This document shows positions 40,855 to 50,220 of a stretch of DNA of 64,000 nt, in pieces. Positions within the stretch are counted from its first letter, which is position 1. Each line of letters opens with the position of its first letter. Made by a program: the position numbers and the translations under genes. Origin of the DNA: Bacillota bacterium (lineage in GTDB: Bacteria > Bacillota > Clostridia > Oscillospirales > Ruminococcaceae); assembly GCA_023418925.1 (NCBI GenBank), contig JAEZYS010000011.1, forward strand, positions 66,966-130,965, in the 5' to 3' direction. The notes under the pieces are model-generated. The model was not told the origin of the DNA, ran no database searches, and worked only from the letters and a program-made list of their open reading frames with translations.

Positions 40855-41520
40855 ATGATATCAAAAAAATTAATTGTAATTGATGGATTGGATGGCAGTG
40901 GAAAATCTACACAGTTTTCAATAATTGCTCAGAAACTGGCTTCAGACCACAAGGTTAAAGCTATAAGTTTTCCTGATTATGATAATCCGTCTTCTTCACT
41001 TGTTAAAATGTATCTAAACGGTGATTTTTCTAAACATGCATCAGATATAAATGCTTATGCTGCATCTAGTTTTTATGCTGTTGACAGGTATGCAAGTTAT
41101 AAGATGTTTTGGGAAAAGAACTATAATGATGGGGAATTGATTATTGCAAGCAGGTACGTTAGTTCAAATGCTATACATCAGATGATTAAGCTGGAAAAAA
41201 GTCAATGGGATTATTATCTGAATTGGCTTGACGATTATGAGTATAATAAGTTAGGACTTCCTAAACCTGATTTAATAATTTTTCTTGATATGCCTGTTGA
41301 AATATCGCAGGAACTGTTGAGTTCAAGATATAATGGTGATGACAGTAAAAAGGACATACATGAATCTGATGTAGAATATCTTAATAATTGCAGAAAATCA
41401 GCTCTTTATGCAGCAGAAAAGCAAGCGTGGCATGTTATAGCATGCAGCGATGAAAGAGGAGCTTTACCTATCGATATAATTACAGACAGAATTATTAAAT
41501 GTATTAATGAGGTTTTGTAA
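40855..41520 (+). CDS. Thymidylate kinase-family protein
   Basis: A 221-residue nucleotide kinase with P-loop VIDGLDGSGKSTQ (8-20), the conserved SRYVSSNAIHQ (about 100-110, DRY-like) and DLIIFLDMPVE. The overall match is to dTMP kinase, which makes dTDP from dTMP. The sequence is somewhat divergent from standard tmk, so it could be a second deoxynucleoside monophosphate kinase. It is followed after 2 bp by the DUF2156 gene. Confidence 0.75.
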   Translation: MISKKLIVIDGLDGSGKSTQFSIIAQKLASDHKVKAISFPDYDNPSSSLVKMYLNGDFSKHASDINAYAASSFYAVDRYASYKMFWEKNYNDGELIIASRYVSSNAIHQMIKLEKSQWDYYLNWLDDYEYNKLGLPKPDLIIFLDMPVEISQELLSSRYNGDDSKKDIHESDVEYLNNCRKSALYAAEKQAWHVIACSDERGALPIDIITDRIIKCINEVL

Positions 41521-41522
41521 AA

Positions 41523-42404
41523 ATGCTTGAGTTCAGAGAAATTCAATTATCCGATAAGCCATGGATTGATCAGTTACTTGCATATTCAGATTTTATGGGG
41601 TGTGAATATTGTTTTGCAAATAATTATGCCTGGAGAAGATTATATAATTCTAAAATAACAAGGTTTAAGGATTTCTATATTTCTTTATCAACTAAATATG
41701 GAATGAAATTTACGTTTCCTTCTGGAAAAGGAGACTACAAGGAATTAATAACAGAGTTAAGGAAATATGCAGAGGAGCAAAACAATCCGTTGTGCCTTAC
41801 TTCTGTAAGCGAGTGCAATTTAAAGATGTTGTCTGAACTATTTCCAGGGCAATTCAATGTTTCAACTGATGAAGGTTCAAATGATTACATTTATAATGCA
41901 GATGATTTAAGAACCTTGTCAGGAAAGAAATATCATGGAAAGAGAAATCATCTTAAAAAATTCTATGAAAACAACTGGAGTTTTTCTTTGATGACTGAAA
42001 AAGATTTTACTGAATGCATTGAATTTGCAACGATCAGTTACAATAGTAATAACCTTTATGATGATGAATCTGCTGTAATGGAGCAGTTTGCCATAAACAC
42101 CTTTTTTACTAACTTTTACGACTTAAAGTTAAGTGGAGGGGTACTTAGAGTTGATGGAAAAGTGGTTGCTTTTACACTTGGGGAAGGCATTAATTCAAAT
42201 ACCTTTGGTGTCCATGTTGAAAAAGCACTACCTGATATACCAGGTGCTTATCCAGCTATCAATAACGAATTCGCAAAGGCTGCTACTCAGGGTTATTCAT
42301 ATATTAACAGAGAAGAAGATTTAGGCATTGAAGGTTTAAGAAGATCAAAAAAATCATATTTTCCTGCTTTTATGTTGGATAAAAAGACTATAACTTTTAA
42401 ATAA
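41523..42404 (+). CDS. DUF2156 (phosphatidylglycerol lysyltransferase-like) protein
   Basis: A 293-residue protein with two GNAT-like folds. Typical elements are SDFMGCEYCFANNYAWRRLY near the N-terminus, KKYHGKRNHLKKFYE in the middle, and INREEDLGIEGLRRSKKSYFP near the end. These match the DUF2156 family related to the aminoacyl-transferase part of MprF. It lacks the membrane domain, so it is a soluble acyltransferase with unknown acceptor. Confidence 0.8.
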   Translation: MLEFREIQLSDKPWIDQLLAYSDFMGCEYCFANNYAWRRLYNSKITRFKDFYISLSTKYGMKFTFPSGKGDYKELITELRKYAEEQNNPLCLTSVSECNLKMLSELFPGQFNVSTDEGSNDYIYNADDLRTLSGKKYHGKRNHLKKFYENNWSFSLMTEKDFTECIEFATISYNSNNLYDDESAVMEQFAINTFFTNFYDLKLSGGVLRVDGKVVAFTLGEGINSNTFGVHVEKALPDIPGAYPAINNEFAKAATQGYSYINREEDLGIEGLRRSKKSYFPAFMLDKKTITFK

Positions 42405-42412
42405 AGGATATA

Positions 42413-42444
42413 ACGTGAAAATGCTTTTCACGTCGCTATTTTTT
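42413..42444 (+). terminator. Terminator after the DUF2156 gene
   Basis: acgtgaaaa (42413-42421) and ttttcacgt (42425-42433) form a 9-bp stem with a 3-nt loop, followed by cgcta and six T. Confidence 0.75.
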
Positions 42445-42487
42445 ACTTTTCTTAAAGAAATACCGTAGAAGGGAATGGAGATTTATA

Positions 42488-43036
42488 ATGATTTATGTTT
42501 TCATTGCTAATGGTTTTGAGGAAATAGAGGCTGTAACATCTATAGATTTGTTACGTAGAGGTGAAAAAGAAGTTATTACAGTTGGAATCGGTGACAATCT
42601 TATTACTGGTTCACATGGTATCACTTTAGTAACTGATATTACAGATGATGAGATTATACTTGATGATAGCCTTGAAATGATTGTGCTTCCTGGTGGAATG
42701 CCTGGTACTCTGAATCTTGAAAAGTCAAAGGCAGTTCAGAATGCAATTGATTACTGTAAAGCTAACAATCTTTACATTGGCGCTATTTGTGCAGCACCGT
42801 CAATTCTGGGACATAAGGGTTTGCTTGAAGGAAAAAAAGCTACTTGTTTTGAAGGATACGAACAGGAACTTTTAGGCGCAGAGGTTTGCAGTACAGCTGC
42901 TGTTGCTGACGGTAAAATTATTACCGGAAGAAGTGCAGGATGTGCTGTTCAGTTTGGACTGTTACTTGTTGAGAAACTTACTTCAAAGGAAAAGCGTGAT
43001 CGATTGGAAGATTCATTATTATGCAGCAAAAGTTAA
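42488..43036 (+). CDS. DJ-1/PfpI family protein
   Basis: A 182-residue protein. The N-terminal MIYVFIANGFEEIEAVTSIDLLRR and the nucleophile elbow YIGAICAAPSILG (reactive Cys) are diagnostic of DJ-1 type proteins. MIVLPGGMPGTLNL is also typical. Relatives act as glyoxalase III or protein/nucleotide deglycases. It overlaps the next gene by 16 bases. Confidence 0.9.
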   Translation: MIYVFIANGFEEIEAVTSIDLLRRGEKEVITVGIGDNLITGSHGITLVTDITDDEIILDDSLEMIVLPGGMPGTLNLEKSKAVQNAIDYCKANNLYIGAICAAPSILGHKGLLEGKKATCFEGYEQELLGAEVCSTAAVADGKIITGRSAGCAVQFGLLLVEKLTSKEKRDRLEDSLLCSKS

Positions 43037-43629
43037 CATTTGATATTCGTGAACATAAAAAATTACTGCGAGTTAAACTAAAACAATATAGAATTTCAAT
43101 GGATTCTTCTGAAAAACAATGCAAGGATGAACAGATTTATCAAAAATTAATTGGTTCAAAATGGTATCAGAATTGTAATACAGTATTAACATATGTTTCA
43201 ACTGATATAGAAGTAGATACTTTACGTATTATCAATCGTGCATTGAACGATGGTAAAAATGTTGCTGTTCCAAAATGCATAGACGGAACACGAAATATGA
43301 AATTTTACTATATTAATTCTATTAATGATCTTGAGCCAGGTTTTTTTTCAGTACTTGAACCAATTGAAGAAAAGTGTACCTATGCTGATAAATTTGAAAA
43401 TGCAATAAATATTGTACCTGCATTATCATATGATACTGATGGATACAGACTTGGTTATGGTAAAGGATATTATGACAGATTTCTGTCAGGACATACTGAA
43501 CTTTTCAATATTGGTATATGTTATTGCGGCTGTATAGTATCTAAACTTTACAGGGGCAGGTATGACATAGCTGTTGATGCAGTGATTACTGAAAAGTTCA
43601 TAAAGACTTTAGATGTTAGGAGATGTTGA
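43021..43629 (+). CDS. 5-formyltetrahydrofolate cyclo-ligase
   Basis: A 202-residue enzyme converting 5-formyl-THF to 5,10-methenyl-THF with ATP. The substrate motif LGYGKGYYDRFLSG and ALSYDTDGYR are conserved, as are the N-terminal basic helix (KKLLRVKLKQYR) and VPKCIDG. The gene overlaps the DJ-1 gene and is followed by mltG, all in one direction. Confidence 0.92.
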   Translation: MQQKLTFDIREHKKLLRVKLKQYRISMDSSEKQCKDEQIYQKLIGSKWYQNCNTVLTYVSTDIEVDTLRIINRALNDGKNVAVPKCIDGTRNMKFYYINSINDLEPGFFSVLEPIEEKCTYADKFENAINIVPALSYDTDGYRLGYGKGYYDRFLSGHTELFNIGICYCGCIVSKLYRGRYDIAVDAVITEKFIKTLDVRRC

Positions 43630-43630
43630 C

Positions 43631-44911
43631 ATGCCTGATAATGAACTTCTTGAAAAAAGTAGAAAACAAGAAATTTTGGATGAGTTATTAAATAATATGA
43701 ATAAAGATTTTGATGATGAAATATCAGGGACTGATGTAAATGACAGTGATGAGAACATTAAAAAAGATATTGATGACATTGAATTATTGAAAAATGAAAA
43801 TTGTAATGATGATTGTGACGATGAAGATAACGAGGAAGAAGTTCTTGAGAAGAGAGGCAGTGCAGGAAAGCTTATCTTTGTAATGATTCTTACCACGTTA
43901 ATCATTGCTGTTTCTATTTTCAGCGCTGTAATGATATTAAAAGTTTCTAAGGAAATACTTGGAGTAGGCAAGTCAAAAACAGAAGTTGTAGTAGATATTC
44001 CGACAAACTCTGGTACAGCTGCAATTGCAAAGATCTTGTACGATCAAGGAATAATTTCAGATGAAAACTTATTCAGGACTTTTTCAAAAATCAAGGGTTC
44101 TGATGGTACGTTTATTGCGGGCATTCATAAATTAAACACCAGTATGAGTTATAGTAATATTATTGAAGAACTTCAGTCGGATGCTATAAATGAGAGAGAG
44201 GTTGCCGATGTAACGTTCCCAGAAGGTATTACTTTGTTAGAAGCGGCAAAAAGACTTGATGATAAAGGAGTATGTTCTGCGGATGATTTTCTAAATGTAT
44301 TTAATAATAATAATTTTGGTTTTGATTTCGAGAAAGACGCTGTTGTAAGTAAATTAAAATTTTATAAGATGGAAGGATATTTATTCCCAGATACATATAG
44401 GTTTTATCTCGATGAAGATCCTATGATTGTAGCTAAAAAAATCTATAAAAACTTTGATTCTAAAATTACACCTGATTATTACGGACGCATGGAAGATCTT
44501 GATATGACACTGGAAGAAACCCTTACGCTTGCATCAATTGTTCAGGCGGAGTCAGCTAATAAATCTGATATGAAAAATGTTGCATCTGTGTTTTTTAACA
44601 GACTTGAATCTCCTGATACATTTCCGTTGTTACAATCAGATCCTACTACGAATTATGTAGAAGATATTATTATTCCTAATATAGAAGTACCATATCAGGA
44701 AATGTATGTTGCTTATGACACATATAAAGGCCCGGGACTTCCTCCGGGACCAATCTGTAATCCAGGACTTGATGCAATAAATGCAGTTTTATATCCTGCT
44801 GAAACAGATTATTATTACTTTTGTTCAAATCTTGATACAGGTGAATTCTTCTATGCTAAGACAAATGAAGAACATGAAGCAAATTTAGTTCTTGCCGGAT
44901 TGGCAGAATAA
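43631..44911 (+). CDS. mltG: Endolytic murein transglycosylase
   Basis: About 426 residues. A long acidic cytoplasmic N-terminus (to about 75, rich in Asp and Glu) precedes one membrane helix (LIFVMILTTLIIAVSIFSAVMIL). A LysM-like part follows with VVVDIPTNSGTAAIAKILYDQGII. The YceG/MltG catalytic domain contains FPEGITLLEAAKRL, MEGYLFPDTYRF, ASIVQAESANKSDM (catalytic Glu) and YKGPGLPPGPICNPG. It cuts nascent glycan strands outside the membrane. The start at 43631 has AGGAG 8 nt upstream. Confidence 0.92.
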   Translation: MPDNELLEKSRKQEILDELLNNMNKDFDDEISGTDVNDSDENIKKDIDDIELLKNENCNDDCDDEDNEEEVLEKRGSAGKLIFVMILTTLIIAVSIFSAVMILKVSKEILGVGKSKTEVVVDIPTNSGTAAIAKILYDQGIISDENLFRTFSKIKGSDGTFIAGIHKLNTSMSYSNIIEELQSDAINEREVADVTFPEGITLLEAAKRLDDKGVCSADDFLNVFNNNNFGFDFEKDAVVSKLKFYKMEGYLFPDTYRFYLDEDPMIVAKKIYKNFDSKITPDYYGRMEDLDMTLEETLTLASIVQAESANKSDMKNVASVFFNRLESPDTFPLLQSDPTTNYVEDIIIPNIEVPYQEMYVAYDTYKGPGLPPGPICNPGLDAINAVLYPAETDYYYFCSNLDTGEFFYAKTNEEHEANLVLAGLAE

Positions 44912-44930
44912 AATACCGGAGGCTTATAAA

Positions 44931-46154
44931 TTGATTGATATAAACAGACTTGAATTATTATCTCCTGTTGGAGATTATGAAAGATTATGCGCTGCAATAG
45001 ATTTTGGTGCAGATGCTGTATATCTTGGAGGACAAGCTTTTGGTATGAGAGCTTCACCGCAGAATTTTACTTCAGAAAGCTTGCTTGATGCAGTAAGTTA
45101 TGCACACTCAAAAGGTGTGAAAGTGTATCTTACATGTAATACACTTCCAAGAAACAATGAGATCCCTTCGTTTGAGCAGTTTATAAATGAAGCTGTTGAA
45201 GCAAAGGTTGATGCTGTTATTGTTGCTGACCTCGGAATTTTATCGCTTGTTAAAAAATATGCTCCTGATATGGAAATTCATATGTCTACCCAGACAGGAA
45301 TTGTAAACTATGTTACTGCTAATGAACTGTATAACATGGGAGTTAAAAGAGTAGTTCTTGCAAGAGAACTTTCATTTGAAGAAATTGCTGAAATAAGGGC
45401 AAAGACTCCAAAAGAACTGGATATAGAAGCTTTTATACATGGTGCCATGTGTGTTTCTTTTTCAGGAAGATGCCTGTTGTCATCATACCTTGTAAACAGA
45501 GATGCTAACAGGGGTGAATGTGCTCAACCATGCAGATGGGGTTATCATCTTATGGAAGAAAAACGTGAAGGTGAATTTTATCCTATCTATGAAGATGAAA
45601 AGGGCACATATATACTCAATGCAAAGGATATGTGCATGATTGAACAGCTTGACAAGGTTGCCGAGGCGGGTGTTTCTAGCTTTAAAATTGAAGGCAGGGC
45701 AAAATCATCATATTATGTTTCTGTTGTTACAAATGCATATAGAATGGCACTTGACATACTCAAGAAAAATTCTGGCAGCTTTGAGCTTCCACAATGGATA
45801 AAAGATGAGGTATTTAAGGTAAGTCATAGAAAATACTGCACAGGTTTCTATAATGGTCATCCAAAGGATTGCCAGTATTATGAAAACAGTGGTTATATAA
45901 GGGAATATGATGTTGTTGCTATTGTTGATGAATGCAGGGATGGAAGAATTTATGCTACACAGCGAAATAAATTTGTTAAGGGTTGTGAAGTAGAAATACT
46001 TAGCCCTGGAAAAATGTACGATACTATGAAGATAGATACAATCTATAATGAGAAGGGTGAAATCATTGACAGCGCTAGCCATGCAATGATGAAGCTTTCT
46101 ATACCTTGTGATAAGGTATATCCTAAAAATTCTATAATCAGAATGAAAAAATAA
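44931..46154 (+). CDS. U32-family peptidase-like protein
   Basis: About 407 residues from a TTG with GGAGG upstream. It has ELLSPVGDYERLCAAIDFGADAVYLGG at the N-terminus and the family signature FIHGAMCVSFSGRC, continuing LLSSYLVNRDANRGECAQPC. The conserved cysteines could bind an iron-sulfur cluster. Members include TrhP-type proteins for tRNA wobble uridine hydroxylation and collagenase-like proteins. In Firmicutes it often follows mltG, as here. The nearest described role is tRNA modification, by family. Confidence 0.88.
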   Translation: MIDINRLELLSPVGDYERLCAAIDFGADAVYLGGQAFGMRASPQNFTSESLLDAVSYAHSKGVKVYLTCNTLPRNNEIPSFEQFINEAVEAKVDAVIVADLGILSLVKKYAPDMEIHMSTQTGIVNYVTANELYNMGVKRVVLARELSFEEIAEIRAKTPKELDIEAFIHGAMCVSFSGRCLLSSYLVNRDANRGECAQPCRWGYHLMEEKREGEFYPIYEDEKGTYILNAKDMCMIEQLDKVAEAGVSSFKIEGRAKSSYYVSVVTNAYRMALDILKKNSGSFELPQWIKDEVFKVSHRKYCTGFYNGHPKDCQYYENSGYIREYDVVAIVDECRDGRIYATQRNKFVKGCEVEILSPGKMYDTMKIDTIYNEKGEIIDSASHAMMKLSIPCDKVYPKNSIIRMKK

Positions 46155-46203
46155 ACATAAAATCCTTCCCTTGTCTATAAAATTAGAATGGGAGGGATTA
46201 TTT

Positions 46204-46491
46204 ATGACGGAAATAAATCTTAATGATGAGTATTTGGAAAAAGATGTTGAGGTTATACCTAAAAACAGAATGATATTGGCTGATACAATTACGTTACAGG
46301 TGATACTAATTGTAATTATTGCAATCGCATACTTGCTTATTAATACATTTTCTCCGATTGTATCAAATGATATTTACAATACATTTACATATCATCTTCA
46401 GGAATCGGCAGAGGATTGCTATAAGAGTATTAAGACAAGTATAGTCAATATACTTGAAGAGAATAGTGATAATGATAATACTGCCGTTTAA
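46204..46491 (+). CDS. Small membrane protein
   Basis: A 95-residue protein from the ATG at 46204, with GGGAGGG before it. A polar N-terminus is followed by one strong membrane segment (TLQVILIVIIAIAYLLINTF) and a 40-residue extracellular-type tail. I do not recognise it. It overlaps the M50 peptidase gene that follows. Confidence 0.6.
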   Translation: MTEINLNDEYLEKDVEVIPKNRMILADTITLQVILIVIIAIAYLLINTFSPIVSNDIYNTFTYHLQESAEDCYKSIKTSIVNILEENSDNDNTAV

Positions 46492-47062
46492 ATTTTTTAA
46501 GGTTGGATTTGATTTCAGCTTTTTTGCAGCAGTATCATTGATTATACTATTAAATGATAATAACTATGCTTTGTATGCTCTTTTTGCTTGTCTGTTGCAT
46601 GAGTTTGGTCATCTTATAGCAATGAAAATAACAGGCCAGAAGATTGATTCTCTTATATTTTATGGTGCAGGTATTAAAATCCTTAAACAGAAATGCTGTC
46701 AGATTTCAGGGTTTATTAATGATGCTTTTGTTTTGAGTGCAGGATGTTTCGTAAACTTTCTGATTTTTTTATTTTGCATGGTTTTTAAAAGTGACAATAC
46801 TTTGCTTTTTGGGTATATTAACTTGATAATAGGTCTTTTTAATATGCTTCCTATACATTCATTGGACGGTGGGGCACTCATTCTGTTGTTTATTAATAGA
46901 TTTTTCAAATCAGGAACAGCAATTAATTATGAGAAATATTTAAAAGAACTAAATATATTTCTGTGTATTTCGTTGATGGCAGTATTTTTTATTATTCGAT
47001 GTACAAATATAACCTTATATGCATCTGTAATTTATCTTATTATAATGACAATGGCTTTGTAA
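46472..47062 (+). CDS. Membrane zinc metalloprotease, site-2 protease (M50) type
   Basis: About 196 residues with several membrane segments. The zinc motif is LHEFGHLIAMK (HExxH) in the second helix. The third ligand motif is MLPIHSLDGGALILL in a later helix. The size and order resemble SpoIVFB, the protease that releases sigma-K during sporulation, but a general S2P role is equally possible. The start is uncertain (TTG 46454, GTG 46466 or ATG 46472). Confidence 0.72.
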   Translation: MIILPFKFFKVGFDFSFFAAVSLIILLNDNNYALYALFACLLHEFGHLIAMKITGQKIDSLIFYGAGIKILKQKCCQISGFINDAFVLSAGCFVNFLIFLFCMVFKSDNTLLFGYINLIIGLFNMLPIHSLDGGALILLFINRFFKSGTAINYEKYLKELNIFLCISLMAVFFIIRCTNITLYASVIYLIIMTMAL

Positions 47063-47150
47063 AATTTATAGCAAAATGATAACTGGAAATTTATATTTAT
47101 TGTTAATTGTTTTAAATTATGAGATAATATAAAATAATATTTAAAAGCAC

Positions 47151-47179
47151 TTGATTTTTTATTACTGGTGTGATAAAAT
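47151..47179 (+). promoter_or_regulatory. Promoter of the rplS operon
   Basis: TTGATT (47151-47156) and TAAAAT (47174-47179) with 17-bp spacing and an extended TG motif before the -10. Confidence 0.65.
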
Positions 47180-47189
47180 TATATAGCAT

Positions 47190-47280
47190 TTAAAAATCCG
47201 CATGCTTTATGTAGGCGAGATTAATGCTTGCTACATTGTAGCGCATTAAAAGGACAGTCCTCTTGCTCTTGATTCTTAAT
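47190..47280 (+). promoter_or_regulatory. Structured leader upstream of rplS, possible L19 leader
   Basis: A strong two-part hairpin, TTAATGC (47221-47227) with GCATTAA (47243-47249) enclosing GCTAC...GTAGC, is followed by the short palindrome AGGACAGTCCT. It sits between the promoter and rplS, where Firmicutes carry an L19 autoregulatory leader. I judge this from position and structure, not by alignment. Confidence 0.5.
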
Positions 47281-47333
47281 TAATGAATCAGTTAAATAGA
47301 GTTATGAATGTCTTAAAATCAGGAGGAAAAAAC

Positions 47334-47678
47334 ATGGATGCATTAAAGCTTATAAGCAATAGTAGCTTAAAGAGCGAAGCACCTGTACTTGAAATCGGTG
47401 ATACCGTTAAAGTACACGTAAAGATCAAGGAAGGCGATAAGTACAGAATTCAATTATTTGAAGGTACTGTTATTGCTAAGAAACACGGTGGAATTAACGA
47501 AACATTTACTGTAAGACGTGTTGCACACGGCTGTGGAATTGAAAGGGTATTCCCAATTCATTCACCTGTTGTTGATAAGGTTGAAGTTATCAGACACGGT
47601 AAGGTTCGCCGCAGCAAGCTATATTACCTCCGCGATAGAGTTGGTAAGGCTGCAAAGGTTAAGGAACACATTCGTTAG
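47334..47678 (+). CDS. rplS: 50S ribosomal protein L19
   Basis: A 114-residue protein with the L19 signatures: IGDTVKVHVKIKEGDKYRIQLFEGTVI and TVRRVAHGCGIERVFPIHSPVVDKVEV, then KLYYLRDRVGKAAKVKE. It sits at the 30S-50S interface. The start at 47334 has AGGAGG upstream; the longer frame from 47283 would swallow this site. A terminator follows, but lepB and rbgA continue in the same direction. Confidence 0.97.
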   Translation: MDALKLISNSSLKSEAPVLEIGDTVKVHVKIKEGDKYRIQLFEGTVIAKKHGGINETFTVRRVAHGCGIERVFPIHSPVVDKVEVIRHGKVRRSKLYYLRDRVGKAAKVKEHIR

Positions 47679-47687
47679 TTTGAGCGT

Positions 47688-47711
47688 AAAGGGACGTACA
47701 GTCCCTTTTTT
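47688..47711 (+). terminator. Terminator after rplS
   Basis: A compact stem, AAAGGGAC-gtaca-GTCCCTTT, continues directly into a T-run. Confidence 0.85.
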
Positions 47712-47756
47712 GCTATTTTGCAAACATTTGAATTATTTCAGAAGGGAATTATTAAA

Positions 47757-48335
47757 ATGGCAAAATATGAATTGAATTATGAAGCACTTGAAGATAATAA
47801 GAAGAAACATTCTTCTGCAAGCGAGGAGTTTCTAAGTTGGATTGAATCGATTGTATTTTCCTTTTTTGTTGTAATATTGTTTTTTACATTTATCTTAAGA
47901 ATAGCTTATGTAGACGGTGATTCTATGTTACCTACTCTAGAAAATAAGGATAAGCTGATGGTGTCATATTTGTTTTATACACCTAAGGCAAGCGATATAG
48001 TAATTGTAGACAGTGAGGGTCTGGAAAAATACATTGTTAAAAGAGTAATTGCGGTTGAGGGACAGACTGTTGATATTAATTTCAATACTGGTGAGGTTAT
48101 GGTTGACGGAGTTGTTCTTGAAGAAAGCTATATTAATAACCTTACTCAGAGAGATGAGGGCGGGCATCAGTATCCTGTTACTGTTCCTGATGGATGTGTA
48201 TTTGTTATGGGCGATAACAGAATGAATTCAACTGACAGCAGAAGTGGTTTAGTTGGCTTTGTTCCTGTTGACGATGTTGTTGGAAAGGTGTTTTTTAGAT
48301 TTTTCCCGTTTGACAGAGTTAATACGTTTGAATAA
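47757..48335 (+). CDS. lepB: Signal peptidase I
   Basis: A 192-residue membrane protease that removes signal peptides. One N-terminal membrane segment (SIVFSFFVVILFFTFILRIAY) is followed by VDGDSMLPTLENKD with the catalytic Ser and KYIVKRVIAVEGQ with the catalytic Lys. The end motif is VFVMGDNRMNSTDSR. The start at 47757 has AAGGGA upstream. The order rplS-lepB-rbgA is conserved in Firmicutes. Confidence 0.95.
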   Translation: MAKYELNYEALEDNKKKHSSASEEFLSWIESIVFSFFVVILFFTFILRIAYVDGDSMLPTLENKDKLMVSYLFYTPKASDIVIVDSEGLEKYIVKRVIAVEGQTVDINFNTGEVMVDGVVLEESYINNLTQRDEGGHQYPVTVPDGCVFVMGDNRMNSTDSRSGLVGFVPVDDVVGKVFFRFFPFDRVNTFE

Positions 48336-48362
48336 ATAATAATTGTTAAATGGAGGTCTTTC

Positions 48363-49229
48363 ATGACTGAAATGCCATCAATTCAATGGTTTCCTGGTCA
48401 TATGACTAAAACGAAGAGAATGATTAAGGCCTCTTTGCCTTTGGTTGATGCTGTTGTAGAGATTATAGATGCAAGAATTCCTGTCTCTAGCAGAAATCCT
48501 GATTTAAACAGCTTGATTGAGGGAAAACCAAGAATTGTGATCTTAAATAAATGCGACACAGCTGATGAAGCTGCTACACAGAAATGGATTAGTTATTATA
48601 AAAAGCAAGGAATTACCGCTATTCCGACTGATTGTAAAAGTGGTCGTGGATTAAATAAATTTGTACCTATTGTCAAAGATGTTCTTCATGAACTGATTGA
48701 GAAGTTTGAAGCCAAGGGGATGAAGGGCAGAATACTTCATCTTATGGTTGTAGGCATACCGAATGTTGGTAAGTCAACTTTTATAAACAGACTTGCAAAG
48801 CAGAAAAAAGCTAAGGTTGAGGATCGTCCCGGAGTTACAAGGGACAAGCAATGGGTTAAGCTTGCAAATGATGTTGAACTACTTGATATGCCTGGAGTAT
48901 TGTGGCCGAAATTTGATGATATGTCTGTAGGTGAAAAGCTTGCATTTACAGGAGCTGTCAAGGACGATGTTGTAGATACAGAAGCTTTGGCATGCAGATT
49001 ACTATTTATGCTTAGTAATAATTTTAAGCAGGATTTACTTTCCAGATATAATATAACTGTTGATGATAGCGATGACGGCTATGAGCTTTTAAAAAAAGTT
49101 GGAAAAAGCCGCAGCATGCTCATTTCAGGCGGTGAAGTAAATACTGAAAGAGCTGCTATAACAGTACTTGATGAATATAGAAGTGGTAAGCTTGGAAGAA
49201 TTACTCTTGAGCTTCCTGATGGAGAATAA
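48363..49229 (+). CDS. rbgA: Ribosome biogenesis GTPase
   Basis: A 288-residue circularly permuted GTPase needed for late 50S assembly. The G4 motif LNKCDTAD and the G5-like IPTDCKSGRG precede the P-loop GIPNVGKSTFINRL and G3 DMPGVLWP, the permuted order typical of YlqF/RbgA. The N-terminus IQWFPGHMTKTKRMI is diagnostic. The C-terminal RNA-binding domain is complete. Confidence 0.96.
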   Translation: MTEMPSIQWFPGHMTKTKRMIKASLPLVDAVVEIIDARIPVSSRNPDLNSLIEGKPRIVILNKCDTADEAATQKWISYYKKQGITAIPTDCKSGRGLNKFVPIVKDVLHELIEKFEAKGMKGRILHLMVVGIPNVGKSTFINRLAKQKKAKVEDRPGVTRDKQWVKLANDVELLDMPGVLWPKFDDMSVGEKLAFTGAVKDDVVDTEALACRLLFMLSNNFKQDLLSRYNITVDDSDDGYELLKKVGKSRSMLISGGEVNTERAAITVLDEYRSGKLGRITLELPDGE

Positions 49230-49234
49230 CTGTT

Positions 49235-49840
49235 ATGACACTGTTTGAGTATGACAATGAAATCAGAAAGAATTATTCTATTTTCTGTGGAGTTGATGAA
49301 GCTGGCAGAGGTCCGCTGGCTGGTGATGTTTATGCGGCGGCTGTTATACTGAAACCGGACGCAGATATAGAATTTCTTAATGACAGTAAAAAGTTAAGTG
49401 AAAAGAAACGTAGTTATCTTTATGACATTGTAATCCAAAATGTAGTGTCATATTGTGTTGCTACTGCTACCGTTGAAGAAATAGAAAAGTATAATATTCT
49501 TCAGGCTACTTTTCTTGCTATGAGAAGAGCCGTTGAAGGATTATCAGTAAAAGTTGATATAGCACTTGTTGATGGAAACAGGGATCCTGGTCTTGGATGT
49601 AAAACAGAAACTATTATAAAAGGTGACGGAACATCAGCTTCAATTGCTGCAGCATCAATACTTGCTAAGGTAAGCAGAGACAGATATATGGAGAAAATTG
49701 CTTTGGAATATCCACAGTATCAGTTTGAAAAGCATAAGGGATATGGAACAAAGCTACATTATGAAACTCTTTCTGAATATGGTCCATCTCCAATACACAG
49801 AATGTCATTTCTTAAGAAGTTTTATGAACATGACCAGTAA
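49235..49840 (+). CDS. rnhB: Ribonuclease HII
   Basis: A 201-residue enzyme that removes RNA from RNA-DNA hybrids. The catalytic Asp-Glu appears in GVDEAGRGPLAGDV. The following elements NDSKKLSEKKR and ALVDGNRDPG and the block KGDGTSASIAAASILAKVSRDRYM are fully conserved. It overlaps yraN by 17 bases. Confidence 0.96.
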   Translation: MTLFEYDNEIRKNYSIFCGVDEAGRGPLAGDVYAAAVILKPDADIEFLNDSKKLSEKKRSYLYDIVIQNVVSYCVATATVEEIEKYNILQATFLAMRRAVEGLSVKVDIALVDGNRDPGLGCKTETIIKGDGTSASIAAASILAKVSRDRYMEKIALEYPQYQFEKHKGYGTKLHYETLSEYGPSPIHRMSFLKKFYEHDQ

Positions 49841-50207
49841 GGAATTAGGCTATCTTGGAGAAAAGATAGTATCCCTTTATCTTGAGAAAAAGGGGTATAG
49901 AATTTTATGCCGCAATTATTGTATTAAAGGCGGCGAAATTGATATAATTGCTGAGGTAGATGGTATTATTGCTTTTGTAGAGGTTAAGACAAGAAACCCA
50001 GATTCAATGTCAAGTGGATTTGAAGCAATAACAAAAATAAAAAAGAAGCTTATAGTTAAAACGGCAATTGAGTATTCGTACAGAAATCCGCATAATTTTC
50101 AACCGAGATTTGATGTCGCAAATGTGGTACTGGAAAATAATAAGGTTGTTGATTTTAATTACATAGAGAATGCATTTGATTCTACAGGATTAAATATAAT
50201 TATGTAA
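49824..50207 (+). CDS. yraN: UPF0102 (YraN-like) nuclease-fold protein
   Basis: A 127-residue protein with KELGYLGEKIVSLYLEKKGY, GGEIDIIAEVDGIIAFVEVKTR (D...EVK of the PD-(D/E)XK fold) and FDVANVVLENN. This is the UPF0102/YraN family, of uncertain function, often next to rnhB as here. Start 49824 lies within the end of rnhB; 49830 is also possible. Confidence 0.9.
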   Translation: MNMTSKELGYLGEKIVSLYLEKKGYRILCRNYCIKGGEIDIIAEVDGIIAFVEVKTRNPDSMSSGFEAITKIKKKLIVKTAIEYSYRNPHNFQPRFDVANVVLENNKVVDFNYIENAFDSTGLNIIM

Positions 50208-50220
50208 AGGAATGATAGTA

